A DNA stretch of 34,083 nucleotides from Pavlovales sp. CCMP2436 (taxonomy: Eukaryota; Haptophyta; Pavlovophyceae; Pavlovales). Every line of letters begins with the position of its first letter. Position 1 is the stretch's first letter. The notes beneath the pieces were generated by a model, which worked only from the letters and a program-made list of their open reading frames with translations, did not search any database and was not told where the DNA came from. Positions 9,066-19,293 of the stretch are shown piece after piece. The translations under genes were made by a program, and so were the position numbers. The stretch spans positions 815,033 to 849,115 of the forward strand of contig MU631308.1 in NCBI GenBank assembly GCA_026770615.1, read 5' to 3'.

Positions 9066-9890
9066 GACAGATTTGTTCGAGACGTCGCCCGCTCCTTCGT
9101 CGTCTCCATCCTCCTCTCCTGCAGATATGACGATCTGCAGTGTGGCAGGATCGGCGGGCTGGACGTGTCCGTGTTCCCGCCTGTCCTGACCGTCGAGTTC
9201 CTCCTCAACAAGACGGGCAGCGTTGAGGACATGGAGCCGGGCGCGGTACTGCAACAGTTCCCACTGATCATGACGGGCCTCCGAGGCCCTTTCGCCTGGG
9301 CGCCAGAGTGGCACGCGATGCGCGCCGTCACCCGGGCCTTTTTGCTCGACTTCTCCTTCGAGCGAGGCGGGGCTGCTGAGCGCATGCTCCGCGGGCGGGA
9401 GTGGTCTCTCGACTCGCTGGGGCAACATATGCCGATGCCGGGTGCTGCGGGACGCAAGTGCCTGCGGCAGCTGCTTTCGATGGAACCACTGGCGGCTACT
9501 CCGGAGGAAATCAAGGAGTGGCGTGCTACTGGCCACGGCGGGCGCCATTTTCTCGTCACCGCAGCGCGCGCTTTCGAAGCTAGGTCGGCAGTCTTGGATG
9601 AGCTCGGCCGATGGGCTGGCCCGCGCCGACAGGCGCCATCGCTGGCTGTGAGCACCGGCGGTGGAGCGATGGCTACAGGATGATACAGCGAGGAGGTGGG
9701 TGACGCAATCTTCGCCTCGGCCCGCTGCTGCTTGGTCGCAGCCCTCCGAGTGCTTTGCGCGTCGGTCGACTGGTCGCGCGACCTGATGCGCGAGCCAGAC
9801 GGGGGGGGCCTCTTGGCGCTCGTCCGCTCGGAGCGTGGAGCGGCTGCACGCAGGACGGCGCGCCCGCTTCGCGCAGATCGCGCTCCATAG
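9066..9890 (+). pseudogene. Tyrosine recombinase of a DIRS/Ngaro-type retroelement, one stop
   Basis: This enzyme would integrate a circular DNA copy of the retroelement by strand exchange. One frame carries the catalytic set in order: Arg in CRYDDL (codon at 9123), Lys in LLNKTGS (9210), the His-x-x-Arg box HGGRHFLV (9534-9545), and a Tyr (9684) in YSEEVG. A TGA at 9681-9683 lies immediately before that Tyr, and the frame then stays open to 9890. The N-terminal half is missing, cut at the 120-bp repeat. The polypyrimidine-AG at 9124 was considered as an intron end but the frame is open through it. Assignment to the YR superfamily is fairly sure; the element clade is inferred from the nearby Gag-like and RT-like pieces. 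Confidence 0.65.
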
Positions 9891-9978
9891 GCTGGGACCC
9901 TACAGCGGCCGGTTGGAGCTCGCGTCGGCGCTCGCAAATCGCGCCGACGGCAGCAGCTGCGATGGTGCTGCAGCTTCG

Positions 9979-10535
9979 AGGCCGCGCACTCTGGGCCGCG
10001 CGCTCTTGGCCGCGAGCTCTAGGCCGCGAGCTCTAGGTCGCGCGCTCTGGGCCGCGAGCTCTAGGCCGCGCGCTCTGAGCCGCGCGCTCTAGGCCGCGAG
10101 CTCTAAGACGCGAGCTCTAGGCCGCGCGCTCTAGGCCGCGCGCTCTAGGCCGCGCACTCTAGGCCGCGCGCTCTAGGCCGCGCGCTCTAGGCCGCGGGCT
10201 CTAGGCCACGTGCTCTAGGCCGCGGGCTCTAGGCCGTGTGCTCTGAGCCGCGTGCTCTAGACCGCTTTGTAGGCCACGTGCTCTAGGCCACGAGCTCTAG
10301 GCCGCGTGCTCTAGGCCGCCGCGCGCTTTAGGCCGCGCGTTTTAGGCCGTGAGCTCTAGGCCGCGTGCTCTAGGCCGCGGGCCCGCGTGCTCTAGGCCGC
10401 GGGCGCGCGTGCTCTAAGCCGCGTGCTCTAGGCCGCGTGCGCTAGGCCGCGTGCTCTACGCCACGTGCTCTACGCCGCGCGCTCTACGCCGCGCGCGCTT
10501 TGCCGCGCGCGCTAGGCCGTGCGCACTAGGCGCGC
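9979..10535. repeat. 14-bp satellite array, about 40 units
   Basis: A tandem array of GCCGCGAGCTCTAG with frequent changes (GAGCTC, GCGCTC, GTGCTC, GGGCTC). The unit is 14 bp, so no frame is kept and no protein is implied. It begins just after the recombinase frame and degenerates into GCGC-rich DNA near 10535. Confidence 0.95.
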
Positions 10536-11361
10536 GCCGCAGAAAGCAGCTGCAGCAGCGGCAGCTTTCGTAATTATGTATTAATTAACAGAAGCGGTGG
10601 CGGCAGCAGCTGCGATGATATGTAAGGCAACCATGCATTAAATTATGTGCATGAAGGGTGTTAAATGCCACCTTACCGGAATGGTTAGCTTATAGGAGTC
10701 CCTGGATTACCAGTGTACATTCCCGAGCAGGTGCTATTAATGAATAAGGGAGTGCTTATGGGGGGCCGGGTGGGTTCTCAAATTGGACAGACCCAGCTTC
10801 TTCATTTTGGTCCGACTTACGCTCGGGATTAAAACCCATGAGAGTCGGGCTGACTATACTCGTCTGTGCACCGGCCGGCTGGTCCTCTCGGCCGCGCCAG
10901 TTGGGGAGCCGACAGCGTTTCCCCAATCGCCCAAACACCGTTGGTGGTTGGTGCGTGTTGTTATTCGGTAAGATAGTTAGAAGCGAGGTAATCAGTAGGG
11001 TACATCGACCGAACCACCATGTCAGTCGGTGCCCCCTGCGCGGTAAATGGTATAAGTGATAGGGGTAAATTGAAAAGAAGGAGAGGTGAGCAATCCGGTA
11101 CGGGTACGCCGCCATTAAGCGTTGTGAAATTTCGGAATTGGGGGGCCTGGCAGTGGACACTGCTGTTGGCGTGCTACCAGGTACCTGGACTTCTCCCATG
11201 ACATTATTTTAGCTAGATTATGACCCATGCGGACGGGGCCTGGCAGGGAGCCGACGGCGGGACGTGACTTAGTCAGAGAGAAGAAACGCGCGGAAAGCCC
11301 GAGCGAGGTGAGCCCCACCCGGACTTTATCCCGCGTACTAGAAATAACAGCAAACAGCAAA
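10536..11361. other. Spacer between satellite and second direct repeat
   Basis: Mixed-composition DNA. A 30-bp run at about 11137-11166 matches sequence flanking the 3' end of LINE A (near 3064-3093). The adjoining 11166-11198 matches 8333-8366 in the upstream part of LINE A. The minus frame over 10756-11199 therefore probably starts in LINE-derived DNA. No complete gene is supported. Confidence 0.45.
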
Positions 11362-11481
11362 TAACATCCCAGATCTCGCCTCGCTGGCCGAGAGCCAGCG
11401 GTGACGGGGGCGCGCGCCAGCGAGCCGGATCGACCCGTGCGAGCGGCTCACCTAGGGGCTGGCAGCAGCCCTGTTTTGTTC
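11362..11481. repeat. 120-bp direct repeat, copy 2
   Basis: Second copy of the 8945-9064 repeat, same orientation, 2417 bp away. It lies just past the 3' end of the minus-strand Gag-like frame (stop at 11587-11589). Together the copies bracket the recombinase and the 14-bp satellite. Confidence 0.85.
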
Positions 11482-11586
11482 CACCCACCCACCCTCTCGA
11501 CACGTCGAGCAGGCTCGAGCGAGCTCGTTCTTGAAGTTGGGGCTAGCCCCAGCGCGGCGCCGCGGCGCCGAAGCGTACGCGCGGTG

Positions 11587-13741
11587 TTAGACACGTGTGC
11601 ACCCGTGCGCAGTGTGCAGCACCTTGCCCTTGTCACGGGCGATGCAGCGGGTGCAGAAATGCCCGTACGGGCAGGTGGCCGAAGTGCAGCCCGCAGCGCT
11701 GTTGAACTTGGGGCACGCCGTCCTGCCCTTGCGCAGCAGCGCGCGCCCTGCAGCCTTGACCTTGGCACCTGTGGCACCGGAGTTGCCTCTGGAGTCTCCG
11801 GCGTTCCCGCCGCCGGCGGAGAAGTGCGTTAGCGGACTTGCCGGCTGCGGCGAGCTGCTGTTTCATCAGCACGACGGAGCCAATCGTTTGCTCGAGGTTG
11901 TCGAAGCCCTGGTCCAGCGAGTACCCGCGCGCCAGCTGCTTCGCCATCAGCGTCATAAGCTCGCGGTCAGAAGCTTGCAGCTCCAGCAGCGTGTTTGAGC
12001 CGAGGCGCATGACAAAGGTGACCCACTTCCTACCAATCCCAGGCGTGCCCATGACCGTGGGCCCACCGTGGACGCGCGGTGCCAGTTAGCCCACGCCTAC
12101 AGCCGCCATCATGTAGCCCGCTTCCGGGGTGTGCGTGTCGCCCGCGGCGCCGATCGGCGGCAGCTCGATGTTGCTGGCGACGGCAGCCAGCGCCTCGGAG
12201 CGCACGACCAGAGTCCGGATCGCCTGCCCGACGCTGGTCAGCTTCGGCGGAGCGCTCGCCAGTGGTCATGGTGCTCTCATCGCGCAGCGTCATGTGCACG
12301 CCGCCGCCGATCACCATGTCGGTAAGCTTGCTCGAGTAGCCGTTGGCCAGAGCGCCGTTGGTGGTATGCACTTTGTCGAGGTCAACGAGGCTGAGCTGCC
12401 CGCCGAGCAGCGCCCGTGCGAACTGGAACGCCTGCGACGCGACCTGCATCTCCGCCTCGTTGAGCTCCTGCCAGGTCAGCGTGAGGCACGCGGGCCAGAT
12501 CTTGCGCCACCACCCAATCTTGAGGTTCGGGGTTGGGGCGCCGTCGGCCACATTCTCCGGGTTGGTGGCCGCCGCCGCGGCGACAGGCGGGTCCGAGGAG
12601 TGCGATGGGCGCGTGGTCTCCCGGCGCTCCAGCGTGGTGCGCAGGCAGATCATCAGCGCGAAGATAAGCGAAATACGCTGCTCCTCGTCCGGGACCGCGT
12701 CCGTGAACTCGGCCGGGGCATTCAACTCGACCCGCTCGTGCAGGTGCATGATGGCCGTGAAGAGCGCGTCACCCTCGGTGGGGAAGCTGAGCAGCGAGAG
12801 GCTGCCGCTTAGGCGGCAGCGGTCGCTGCAGGCGATCGCCCGGACGGACGGGAGGCTGCTGAGGCCGAGCGCCTGCGCAAGCTCCTCACCATAGGTTTCG
12901 TCGGCACGCACGCACAGCGCCACCAGCCCCGCGCCCGGGGAAGTCGGCTGGGTAGGCGTGAGCGCTTTTCCGACTGCGCGGGCGGCGGGCGGCCGCGACT
13001 CGGCGGGGCGGATGCCGGCAGGGATGCGGGTCGCGGCGGCGGGCTTCGGCGTCGGTTCGCCACTGGAGGTCGACCTGGACCCGTCGACCTGGATCTCAGC
13101 GCGCTCCTCCCCCTCAGCCGCGGCGTCGCTCATCGTCTGCCCCTCCTCGGCCTCGGCCGCGGCGCCGTCCGTCAGCTCCTCCTCGGTCTCGGTGCGCGGC
13201 GCCGTCTCGTCGGCAAACGATGTGGGGCCGCGGGCCGTGGGCCGTACTCGCCCAGATAGGCGCCTGACCGCCGGGGCGGGCCGCGCGCGGCGTGCGGGCG
13301 CGGCCCGCACCCTTGGAGAAACACAAGCCTTGCACCCTCGCGCGCATCACCTTGCCGAGTCGCGCGACTTGCCCTGGCCCGTGCCCGTGTCGTTACCCTT
13401 GCCCGTCTTGACCGCGGCTGGAGTGTTGTTGCCCTTGCTCTTCTTGGCCGCGGCAGGCCCCACCCCGGCCGACGAAAACGCGGTCACCGGCCTCTTCGAG
13501 CCCTTTGTCTTGTTGACGCCCGCCGCGTCGGGCGCCTTCGGCTCGGCGGCCATCGTCTTCGCCTACTTGCCCACGGAGGGCAACTTCTCGGTCCTCGAAG
13601 CGAGGGGCGGGGATGCCGGCGGTGCTGCGGCTCATGCGCTGCAAAATGGGCTGCGACATTCTTCGCCTTCTTGCCCACGGAGGGCGACTTCTTGGTCGCC
13701 TCGAAGCGAGGCGTGGGGATGCCGGCGGTGCTGCGGCTCAT
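11587..13741 (-). pseudogene. Gag-like protein with zinc knuckle, retroelement
   Basis: Read from an ATG at 13741, minus frames give a Lys-rich N-terminus with a duplicated MSRSTAGIP segment, an acidic Ala/Glu region, a helical capsid-like middle (YGEELAQALGLSSLP; WQELNEAEMQVASQAFQFAR), and at the end a Cys/His cluster (ACPKFNSAAGC, then TCPYGHFCTRC) followed by His and Cys before the stop at 11587. Such a cluster before the stop is typical of Gag-like ORFs of tyrosine-recombinase elements, which package element RNA. Frameshifts near 13350-13600 and 12240 and an in-frame stop near 12085 break it. It faces away from the recombinase and RT-like pieces, recalling algal elements with opposed ORFs. 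Confidence 0.6.
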
Positions 13742-13748
13742 GCGCTGC
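13560..13748. repeat. 106-bp tandem duplication in Gag N-terminus
   Basis: The stretch CTTGCCCACGGAGGGC through GCGGCTCATGCGCTGC occurs at about 13566-13640 and again at about 13672-13748. On minus it repeats the MSRSTAGIP start, so either ATG could be used. Confidence 0.8.
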
Positions 13749-13854
13749 GATGTATTTTTAAAAAATACAGCGGACCACCCATGGCCGGTGCCTCTAGCGC
13801 GCATCCTGCCTCGCGTGGCTAAAGGGCGGCTCGGGCTCGGAGTTCGGCTCGTGT

Positions 13855-14420
13855 ATGCAGCGTATCAAACGCTTGCGGTTGGTACGCGTGCCGTACGAGC
13901 GGCCGCCGGCGAAGACCGCCAAGCCGGTGCGCGTCCTCTCGGGCCAGCGCCTACCGCGCGGCCTCGAGCCCGCTTCCGGCCACCCGAAAGAGCTCGCAGC
14001 TCTCTGCGCCATCGCCGGGGCGATGAATACGTCAGGAGAGGCTGGCCCTCTCTCCGGAAGCTTTTTGGAACGAGGCGCTCCTCCTCCCCGACCCCTTCGC
14101 GGGACGCGTCGGTGGCCTGCCAGCCGACCTGCGCGAGGCGGTGTCAATTCTCATCGAGAGACACCGGACCCACGGAGACGTGCCGGAGTGGCGCGCGGGA
14201 CGCTAAAGTGAGTTCTGCAAGATTACGCAGGAGCTCGAGCCACTCAACGAGCGCCTACGCTCGCTCATGCCACAGTCAGTGGCCACAGTCGCTAGTCCCC
14301 TCGCCGTGGGTCTGGTGGCGTGCCTCATCGACGCGCTTGAGTGGCCGGACGTCGAGCTCCCACACCGCCTAGTCTTCGTGTTCCCTGTGATTGGGCCGAT
14401 CCCGTCGAGCAACCTCTTCC
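13855..14420 (+). pseudogene. Reverse-transcriptase N-terminal piece, YR-retroelement type
   Basis: Plus frames contain RVPYERPPAKTAKPVRV, then LSPEAFWNEALLLPDPFAG, and after a stop at about 14205 CLIDALEWPDVELPHRL followed by FPVIGPIPSSNLFQP. The last motif (GWPD...GFPVVG-IP-SG-F-P) is what I recall just upstream of the RT palm in algal DIRS-like elements. The palm itself is missing: from about 14540 a different LINE begins. The assignment is from memory of the family and moderate. Confidence 0.4.
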
Positions 14421-14561
14421 AGCCTTGCGAGCAGCCTGCAACCATCACCACCACCCCTACGTCGCCAGCGGCAGGCGCCACAGTCAAGCGAGGAAGTCGA
14501 GTGCCCAAGCATGCCCTTGCCCACAAGATCGACCGCAGACCCGGCCGCACGCAACTTTTCT

Positions 14562-16501
14562 GCCCTTGACCATCTCACCATTGCTGAGGCTGCTGGGCAC
14601 GCTGGGAACACGTCTCGGCAACTCGACTCCATACCCCGGGACTTCCATGAGTTATGGGCCGCTGCCAATGTCCGTGTCATCAGAGCCCTCCGCCACTCTG
14701 GTCCGGACAATGAGATCGAGGAAGTGCGAGCGCTGAAGATGCTGTTGGTCCTGCCCTCGATCTTACTCCGCAAACAGCCCGCTGCCCGAAAGGGGCAACA
14801 AGGACGCCTCGCGACCGCCAGGCTGCTTACCTCTCGGTTCGATCGGTGGGAGCGAGGAGACTTCGGCAGCCTCGTGGCTGAGTGGTCCAGCGACTGCGCG
14901 AAGGAGTCGCAGCAGCGCCACACCCGGCGATCCCGCCCTGCCGACCCTGAGCGAGATATCAAGGCAGCCGTCGCCCTCCCCTCCAAAGGCAAGTTCTCCG
15001 ACGCTGCAAAGCTGCTCGAGAGCCATGGCCTCGCCGACATCTCGGACCCAGTTGTGCTGCAGCAGATGCTCACCAAGCACCCGCGCAGGAGGACGGCCAT
15101 GCCGCCAGTCATCTCAGTCCTCGACGCCACTGACCGGCTCGTGTTCGGCATCTCGGAGATGCAGGAGTCCTATCGCGGGCTCAAGACCGACAAGGCCCAG
15201 GGCGCGTCGCCATGGAAGTATGAGTACCTCATACCGCTTGCCCGGACCGTACCCTTTGTTGGAGATGTCGCACGCCAAGTACTGGAGTCACACGCCTGGC
15301 TGGCATCAACCTTCGCAAACGGCGACCTGCCTCCCTGGCTCTACTTTGTGTTCTGCGCTGCACGGTGCGTGCCACTCCGCAAGTGCGCGGCCCAGGTCGG
15401 CGTCGCGGAGGCTGCGCGGCCAATCGGCATCTCGTGTGCGCTGAGACGGAGGCTCACCAAAAGGGTCTTCCTCAACAAGGGTCTTCGCGGTGAGATCGAG
15501 GAATACCTCTTCCCGCAGCAGCTGGGAGTTCTCGTCTCGGCAGGCGGCACCAAGCTCATCTTTGGGGTGTGTGAGCTGCTTGAAACCCACACTTTTGCAT
15601 CGCAGGCTCCGACATCTACAACGCCTTCAATGAGGGAGACCGCGCAGAGATAGTAGCACGCACCTTTGTCAGCTCCCCCGGCCTAGCCCCGCTCGCACGC
15701 CTCTTCTACGCCACGCTCGCTCCCAAGTATCCGATCTTCGTCATTGGCAAGGGCGGCGGCCTGACGCCCATGGGCAGAGACGGCGAGACCGGTGTCGCTC
15801 AAGGGTCAGTAGAGGCTGGAGTCGCCTTTGCCATCTCCATCCACCCCAAGTTAAAGGTGCTCGACACCGAGCTGCGGCCATACGGTGGGGGTGCTCGGGC
15901 TGGCCACGACGACGTGCGCGCGTGCGGTCCGCCCTGGATCGTCTTCGCGGCGATGCAGCGCTTCCATGACGCGCTCTTCTTACTGCTCGGCCTTGTCGTG
16001 TAGCCGTCCAAGTGTGAATGCTGGATCGACAAGGCCCACATCGCCTCCCTCGACGCCCACCGTGGCTTGGTGACACGCAGCCATCTGCTCAGCTCGTCAC
16101 ACAAGCAAGAGCTCTTGCTGCTAACGCTCTTTTCCACCGCACGCAAATTTGAGTACTTTGCCCGCCACTGCTACCCGGACCAAGCGCGCGACGCGTGCAC
16201 ACGCTTCGACGCGACCATCCGCACGCAGGCGACACACGCGCTGGGAATCTCGCTCAACGACGACCAGCTTGCCACTGCCCGCCTCGCACTCCCCCGCCGC
16301 TACCGGGGCGCCGGACTTCGACGCATGGTCGACATCGCGCCTGCCGCTTTCTGTGGCGCCATGACCCAGGCAGTGCCCAACTTCCTTGACATCGTGGACG
16401 AGCCGACCGGCATCATCACGCAGCGCGGCATGCTCGAACTGCCGCAAGTCGCGCTCGTAGTAGGACGGAACTCTTTCCTGGACATGCGCGCGCATGGCTG
16501 A
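14562..16501 (+). pseudogene. Reverse transcriptase of REL-ENDO LINE
   Basis: Copies element RNA into DNA at the cut target. The first frame (to about 15600) is the N-terminal RT region. After a +1 shift the palm reads DIYNAFNEGDRAEIV (first catalytic Asp), GVAQGSVEAGVAFAI (the QG motif), and GHDDV with the catalytic Asp pair at 15908-15913. The usual aromatic before DD is altered (GHDD). An in-frame TAG at 16001-16003 interrupts GLVV-PSKCE, the conserved GL...K segment. The thumb follows with ARLALPRRYRGAGLRRM, the typical R-LP-GG-GLR block, and ends at 16501. The frame up to 15653 starts in preceding DNA, so the true start is not fixed. Confidence 0.75.
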
Positions 16502-17516
16502 CGGTCATACCTGCACTTGCCGCGACCAGGCCTCTCCAGACCGCTACCGCCACCACGGCAGGGACAGGCGTTCCTCCGCTGCTGGCTCGAGATGTAACAG
16601 GAGGCTGGCGTCGGTGATCAACGCAGACCTGCCAACCCGTGTGCTACACCTTCCCCCAGAGGAGGCCTGGCCGATAGTGCGCAGGGATCTCACAGGCAAG
16701 CCACGCCTCAACATGCAGAAGGACCTCACCGAGGACCGCGAGGCTCAGCGGTTTGACGCGCTCAAGATGCGGATCAACGCGCTCCCGCGGGGCGATCGCG
16801 CCGTGCACTTGGTTAGGAGCATCGACCGCAACAGCTCTGCCTGGGTGGCCGCGCTTCCGATTGGCTACGGCGCCTGCACCATCGGCGAGTGGGTGGAGAT
16901 CACAGCACGCTTCTTCAGCGTCCCGATTCCCATCTGCGTCGGCCTAGCCGCGCGCGGCGCGCGGTTGTTCAACCGCGACATCGACGTACACGGAGACAAC
17001 ATTGTCGCGGCCACCGGGCAGAGCGTCACCGGCGACCACATCTCCAAGCTCAGGCACGATCCGCTCTTCGCCCTCCTGGCTGAGGTTGCGAGGAAAATGG
17101 GTGCGCACGCGCGCACCGAGGCGGGAGACATCTTCGCCTCGGTACTCGCCTCCAACCAGGCCGCGTACCGGCTCTTCGTCGGTAGGGTAGGCCGGCGACC
17201 CGGGCCGAAGGTCGACCTCTACGCCGAGTACGACCACACGGGTGGGCGGGCGGTCCCGCGACTGCTTGAACTCAAGACCATGGCGTTCTGCAGGACTCGG
17301 TACAGGGACACCGACGGCAACTACCCTGGGCGTGCTGTGGGCAGGCGAGCTGATTCGCTTCCAGTAGAACGCATGGCGGAGCTCATCAAGATTGATCGCG
17401 ACTTCTTCCACACGACCCCCGGGCAGACTGGCCCGATGCAAGCCTGCGCACAGACCTTCTCCACTGCAGGCGGCCCCGCGTTCGCCACCCTCGTGATTGG
17501 CGCCTTCAGCGAGTAG
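16494..17516 (+). pseudogene. C-terminal restriction-like endonuclease of REL-ENDO LINE
   Basis: A 340-residue frame, shifted by one from the RT thumb with an 8-bp overlap, so probably part of one broken ORF. It contains SSAWVAALPIGYG, VHGDNIVA, LRHDPLFALLAEVARKMGAHARTE (the RHD/RHN helix of the family) and then KVDLYAEY and LLELKTM, which supply the D...E-x-K of a PD-(D/E)xK nuclease. This enzyme nicks target DNA to prime reverse transcription. The Cys-Cys-His-Cys cluster usual in R2 endonucleases is not evident, so it may be lost or the lineage differs. Confidence 0.65.
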
Positions 17517-17972
17517 TCTGACGACCTGGAATCCTTCGTCGGGGACCTCGCCAGCATGGGTGCAAGAGCGCTCCAAGCTCGCATGTGGCCCCCCTCCGCT
17601 GCGCAAGCGCGCAGCACTCTCCTGTGGAAGATGAGACAGGAGATTGGCATGTGCGCACTTCGAGGGCAAGCCAAGGTCATCATTGCGCGCGTGCGATTGG
17701 AGCGCACCGGCACCGGCAACGGCGGGCACACGCACTGACAGCGACGACGACGGCAACCCCGACGAGTGGGCTGAGGGCGCGTACCACCTCCGCAGGGAGA
17801 CACGGTTTGGGATCGGCGCCTAAGTATGCCGCCTGGGTGACTACATGCCGCCTGGGTGACTGAATGTCGTCGCGCCTACACGCTCGGAGTCGACCACTTC
17901 TGATACAGAATGACTGCAACCCACTGCCTGCTGCCCTTTTCTATAGTAAGTAAGTCGTAGTTTAAAAAAAAA
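17517..17972 (+). other. 3' region and poly(A) tail of REL-ENDO LINE
   Basis: Includes a degenerate tail frame to 17740, a repeated ATGCCGCCTGGGTGACT pair (17826-17862), the likely 3' UTR, and AAAAAAAAA at 17964-17972. The sequence immediately after the A run (TCAGGGTCTTCATATCGGGC) is internal TIR-element sequence shared with copy 1. Confidence 0.7.
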
Positions 17973-18168
17973 TCAGGGTCTTCATATCGGGCCTTCGAGA
18001 AGGCGGATCATCAATCTAATTGATTCCTGGCTATCCCCATACCGTCCCGTCCACGGCGATGTGCGGCGACCTTGGGTCTTCGCCGCGCGGTTCGTCGGCT
18101 ACAGCGTGCCGAACCCGTCCTTTCACAAAGGATAAACATCTTATTTGAATGGCTCAGGAGTGGGACCG
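17973..18168. mobile_element. TIR transposon copy 3, right part only
   Basis: 196 bp matching the right ends of copies 1 and 2, finishing with GGCTCAGGAGTGGGACCG at 18168. Its left part is absent: the LINE poly(A) abuts it at 17972. It in turn interrupts the reverse transcriptase of LINE C, giving a three-level nest. Confidence 0.85.
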
Positions 18169-19293
18169 CATGCCCAATAACGTTAGGATGCAAGCAAGGT
18201 GCCCCATGAGCTCGATCAAATTCTTTATTTTCATCGACATGTTCTACCGCTGGCTCGCCATCAAACACCCTGAAACCGCATATAAGCCCGATTCCGACTG
18301 CGACCATCGCCTTTCCGCTCAAGCCTGGATGGACGATACAGCACTCATCGCCAACACCACAGCGGGAAGCACCCGACAAATCGCACTTTTACACGAATTC
18401 CTCACCGCCCACAGCATGCCACTCAACATCTCGAAATGCAGCCACCTCCAATGGCTACTTACAGGGACTCACAAAAGAGCCCAAACAGATGAAGGAAAGG
18501 AAGTCGCAACTACACCGGAAAATGTAATCATTCCAGCAACTGACCACCTTCCCCACCTCGAAATAACAACACTCAACAACGGGGACTAAGTGATCTACCT
18601 AGGCATAAGCATGGGCCCGACCATCAACTGGAACGTAACTTGGACTCACCTGCAGACCCGCCTAGGCGCTGCAGCATCCAGATGGAAAGCAGTAGCAGCG
18701 TCACCGGCGTGCCGCCTAGCTACACTGGCCATGTTCACAGCACATGACATATTAAGCCTCCTACCCTACCACCTACAAGCGATTGGAACCACAGCAGCAC
18801 AGTTAAACTTAGTCCGGAATACCCTGCTCTCGTCCATAATACGCAGAGGTTTGCTTCCCGTTTTTTTCACACCAACAGCCATGCTTTGCGGCTCACTTAA
18901 CTCCGGAGGAACAGGAATTACAGACCCTTTCGACTCAACGCAGGGTACAAAGCCGCAGCCCTGCTCACCCTCCTTAATACAAGCTCTGCAGTGGGCATAG
19001 CATCACGCCAACTATATTAATTTATGGGGGTTCGGGCTGGCGGTACGTTTCAAGTTCAAGTCAGGCTGATCTTAGCGCTCCGACGCAGGCTCCTACGCGC
19101 TACGCCAACTATATCATACTTTCAACGGCACTCTCGAATACGACAGATCACAGGCCCACCATGACACTCTCTACCCCCCACAGTCGCAGAGGGCTGGCGA
19201 TCCCTAAAGAGCACGGTCACAAAAGAATCCGACGACCCGATTGCAACCAACATTCGAATAGCGGCCGACATTCCGATTGGGAAACTCACACTT
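18169..19293 (+). pseudogene. LINE C reverse transcriptase, partial
   Basis: Starts within the motif that resembles the family's QGCPMSS-LFNIFID (here ARCPMSSIKFFIFIDMF). Then AWMDDTALIA carries the catalytic Asp pair at 18332-18337, FLTAHSMPLNISKC matches the GL-N--K segment, and, after a TAA at 18587-18589, VIYLGISMG and a thumb follow. A frameshift near 18950 leads to YKAAALLTLLNTSSAV. The thumb is cut by the 84-bp insert and continues past it (RQLYHTFNGTLEYD). The fingers and first palm motifs are absent. Confidence 0.75.
19018..19101. mobile_element. 84-bp short insert with 13-bp target duplication
   Basis: The 84 bp starting TAATTTATGGGGGTTCGGGC and ending CTACGCGCT are flanked by perfect ACGCCAACTATAT repeats (19005-19017 and 19102-19114). 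Removing insert and one repeat restores the LINE C frame. Related copies lie at 30624-30702 (plus), about 26645-26730 (minus) and about 30200-30275 (minus). Duplication length fits retroposition. The size is unusually small for a SINE, and no tRNA or 5S relation is evident. Confidence 0.8.

Larger units (their letters stand above)
14540..17972 (+). mobile_element. LINE with restriction-like endonuclease, ending in poly(A)
   Basis: Order on plus: an N-terminal region with the LINE pattern of a GKFSDAAKLLESHGLA segment (14990-15035), RT palm (15600-16060), thumb (16070-16495), and a C-terminal PD-(D/E)xK endonuclease (17040-17290). It then has a short 3' UTR and nine A residues at 17964-17972. 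This layout is that of R2-like, REL-ENDO non-LTR retrotransposons. The 3' end lies inside a TIR-element copy, showing insertion into it. One frameshift near 15600 and a stop at 16001 make it inactive. The 5' end is uncertain, between about 14420 and 14560. Confidence 0.75.

Noticed and set aside
12068..12894. Plus-strand ORFs across the Gag-like gene
   Set aside because: Antisense shadows. The minus frames have capsid-like helices and a zinc knuckle, while the plus frames are Arg/Ser/Ala-rich without motifs.
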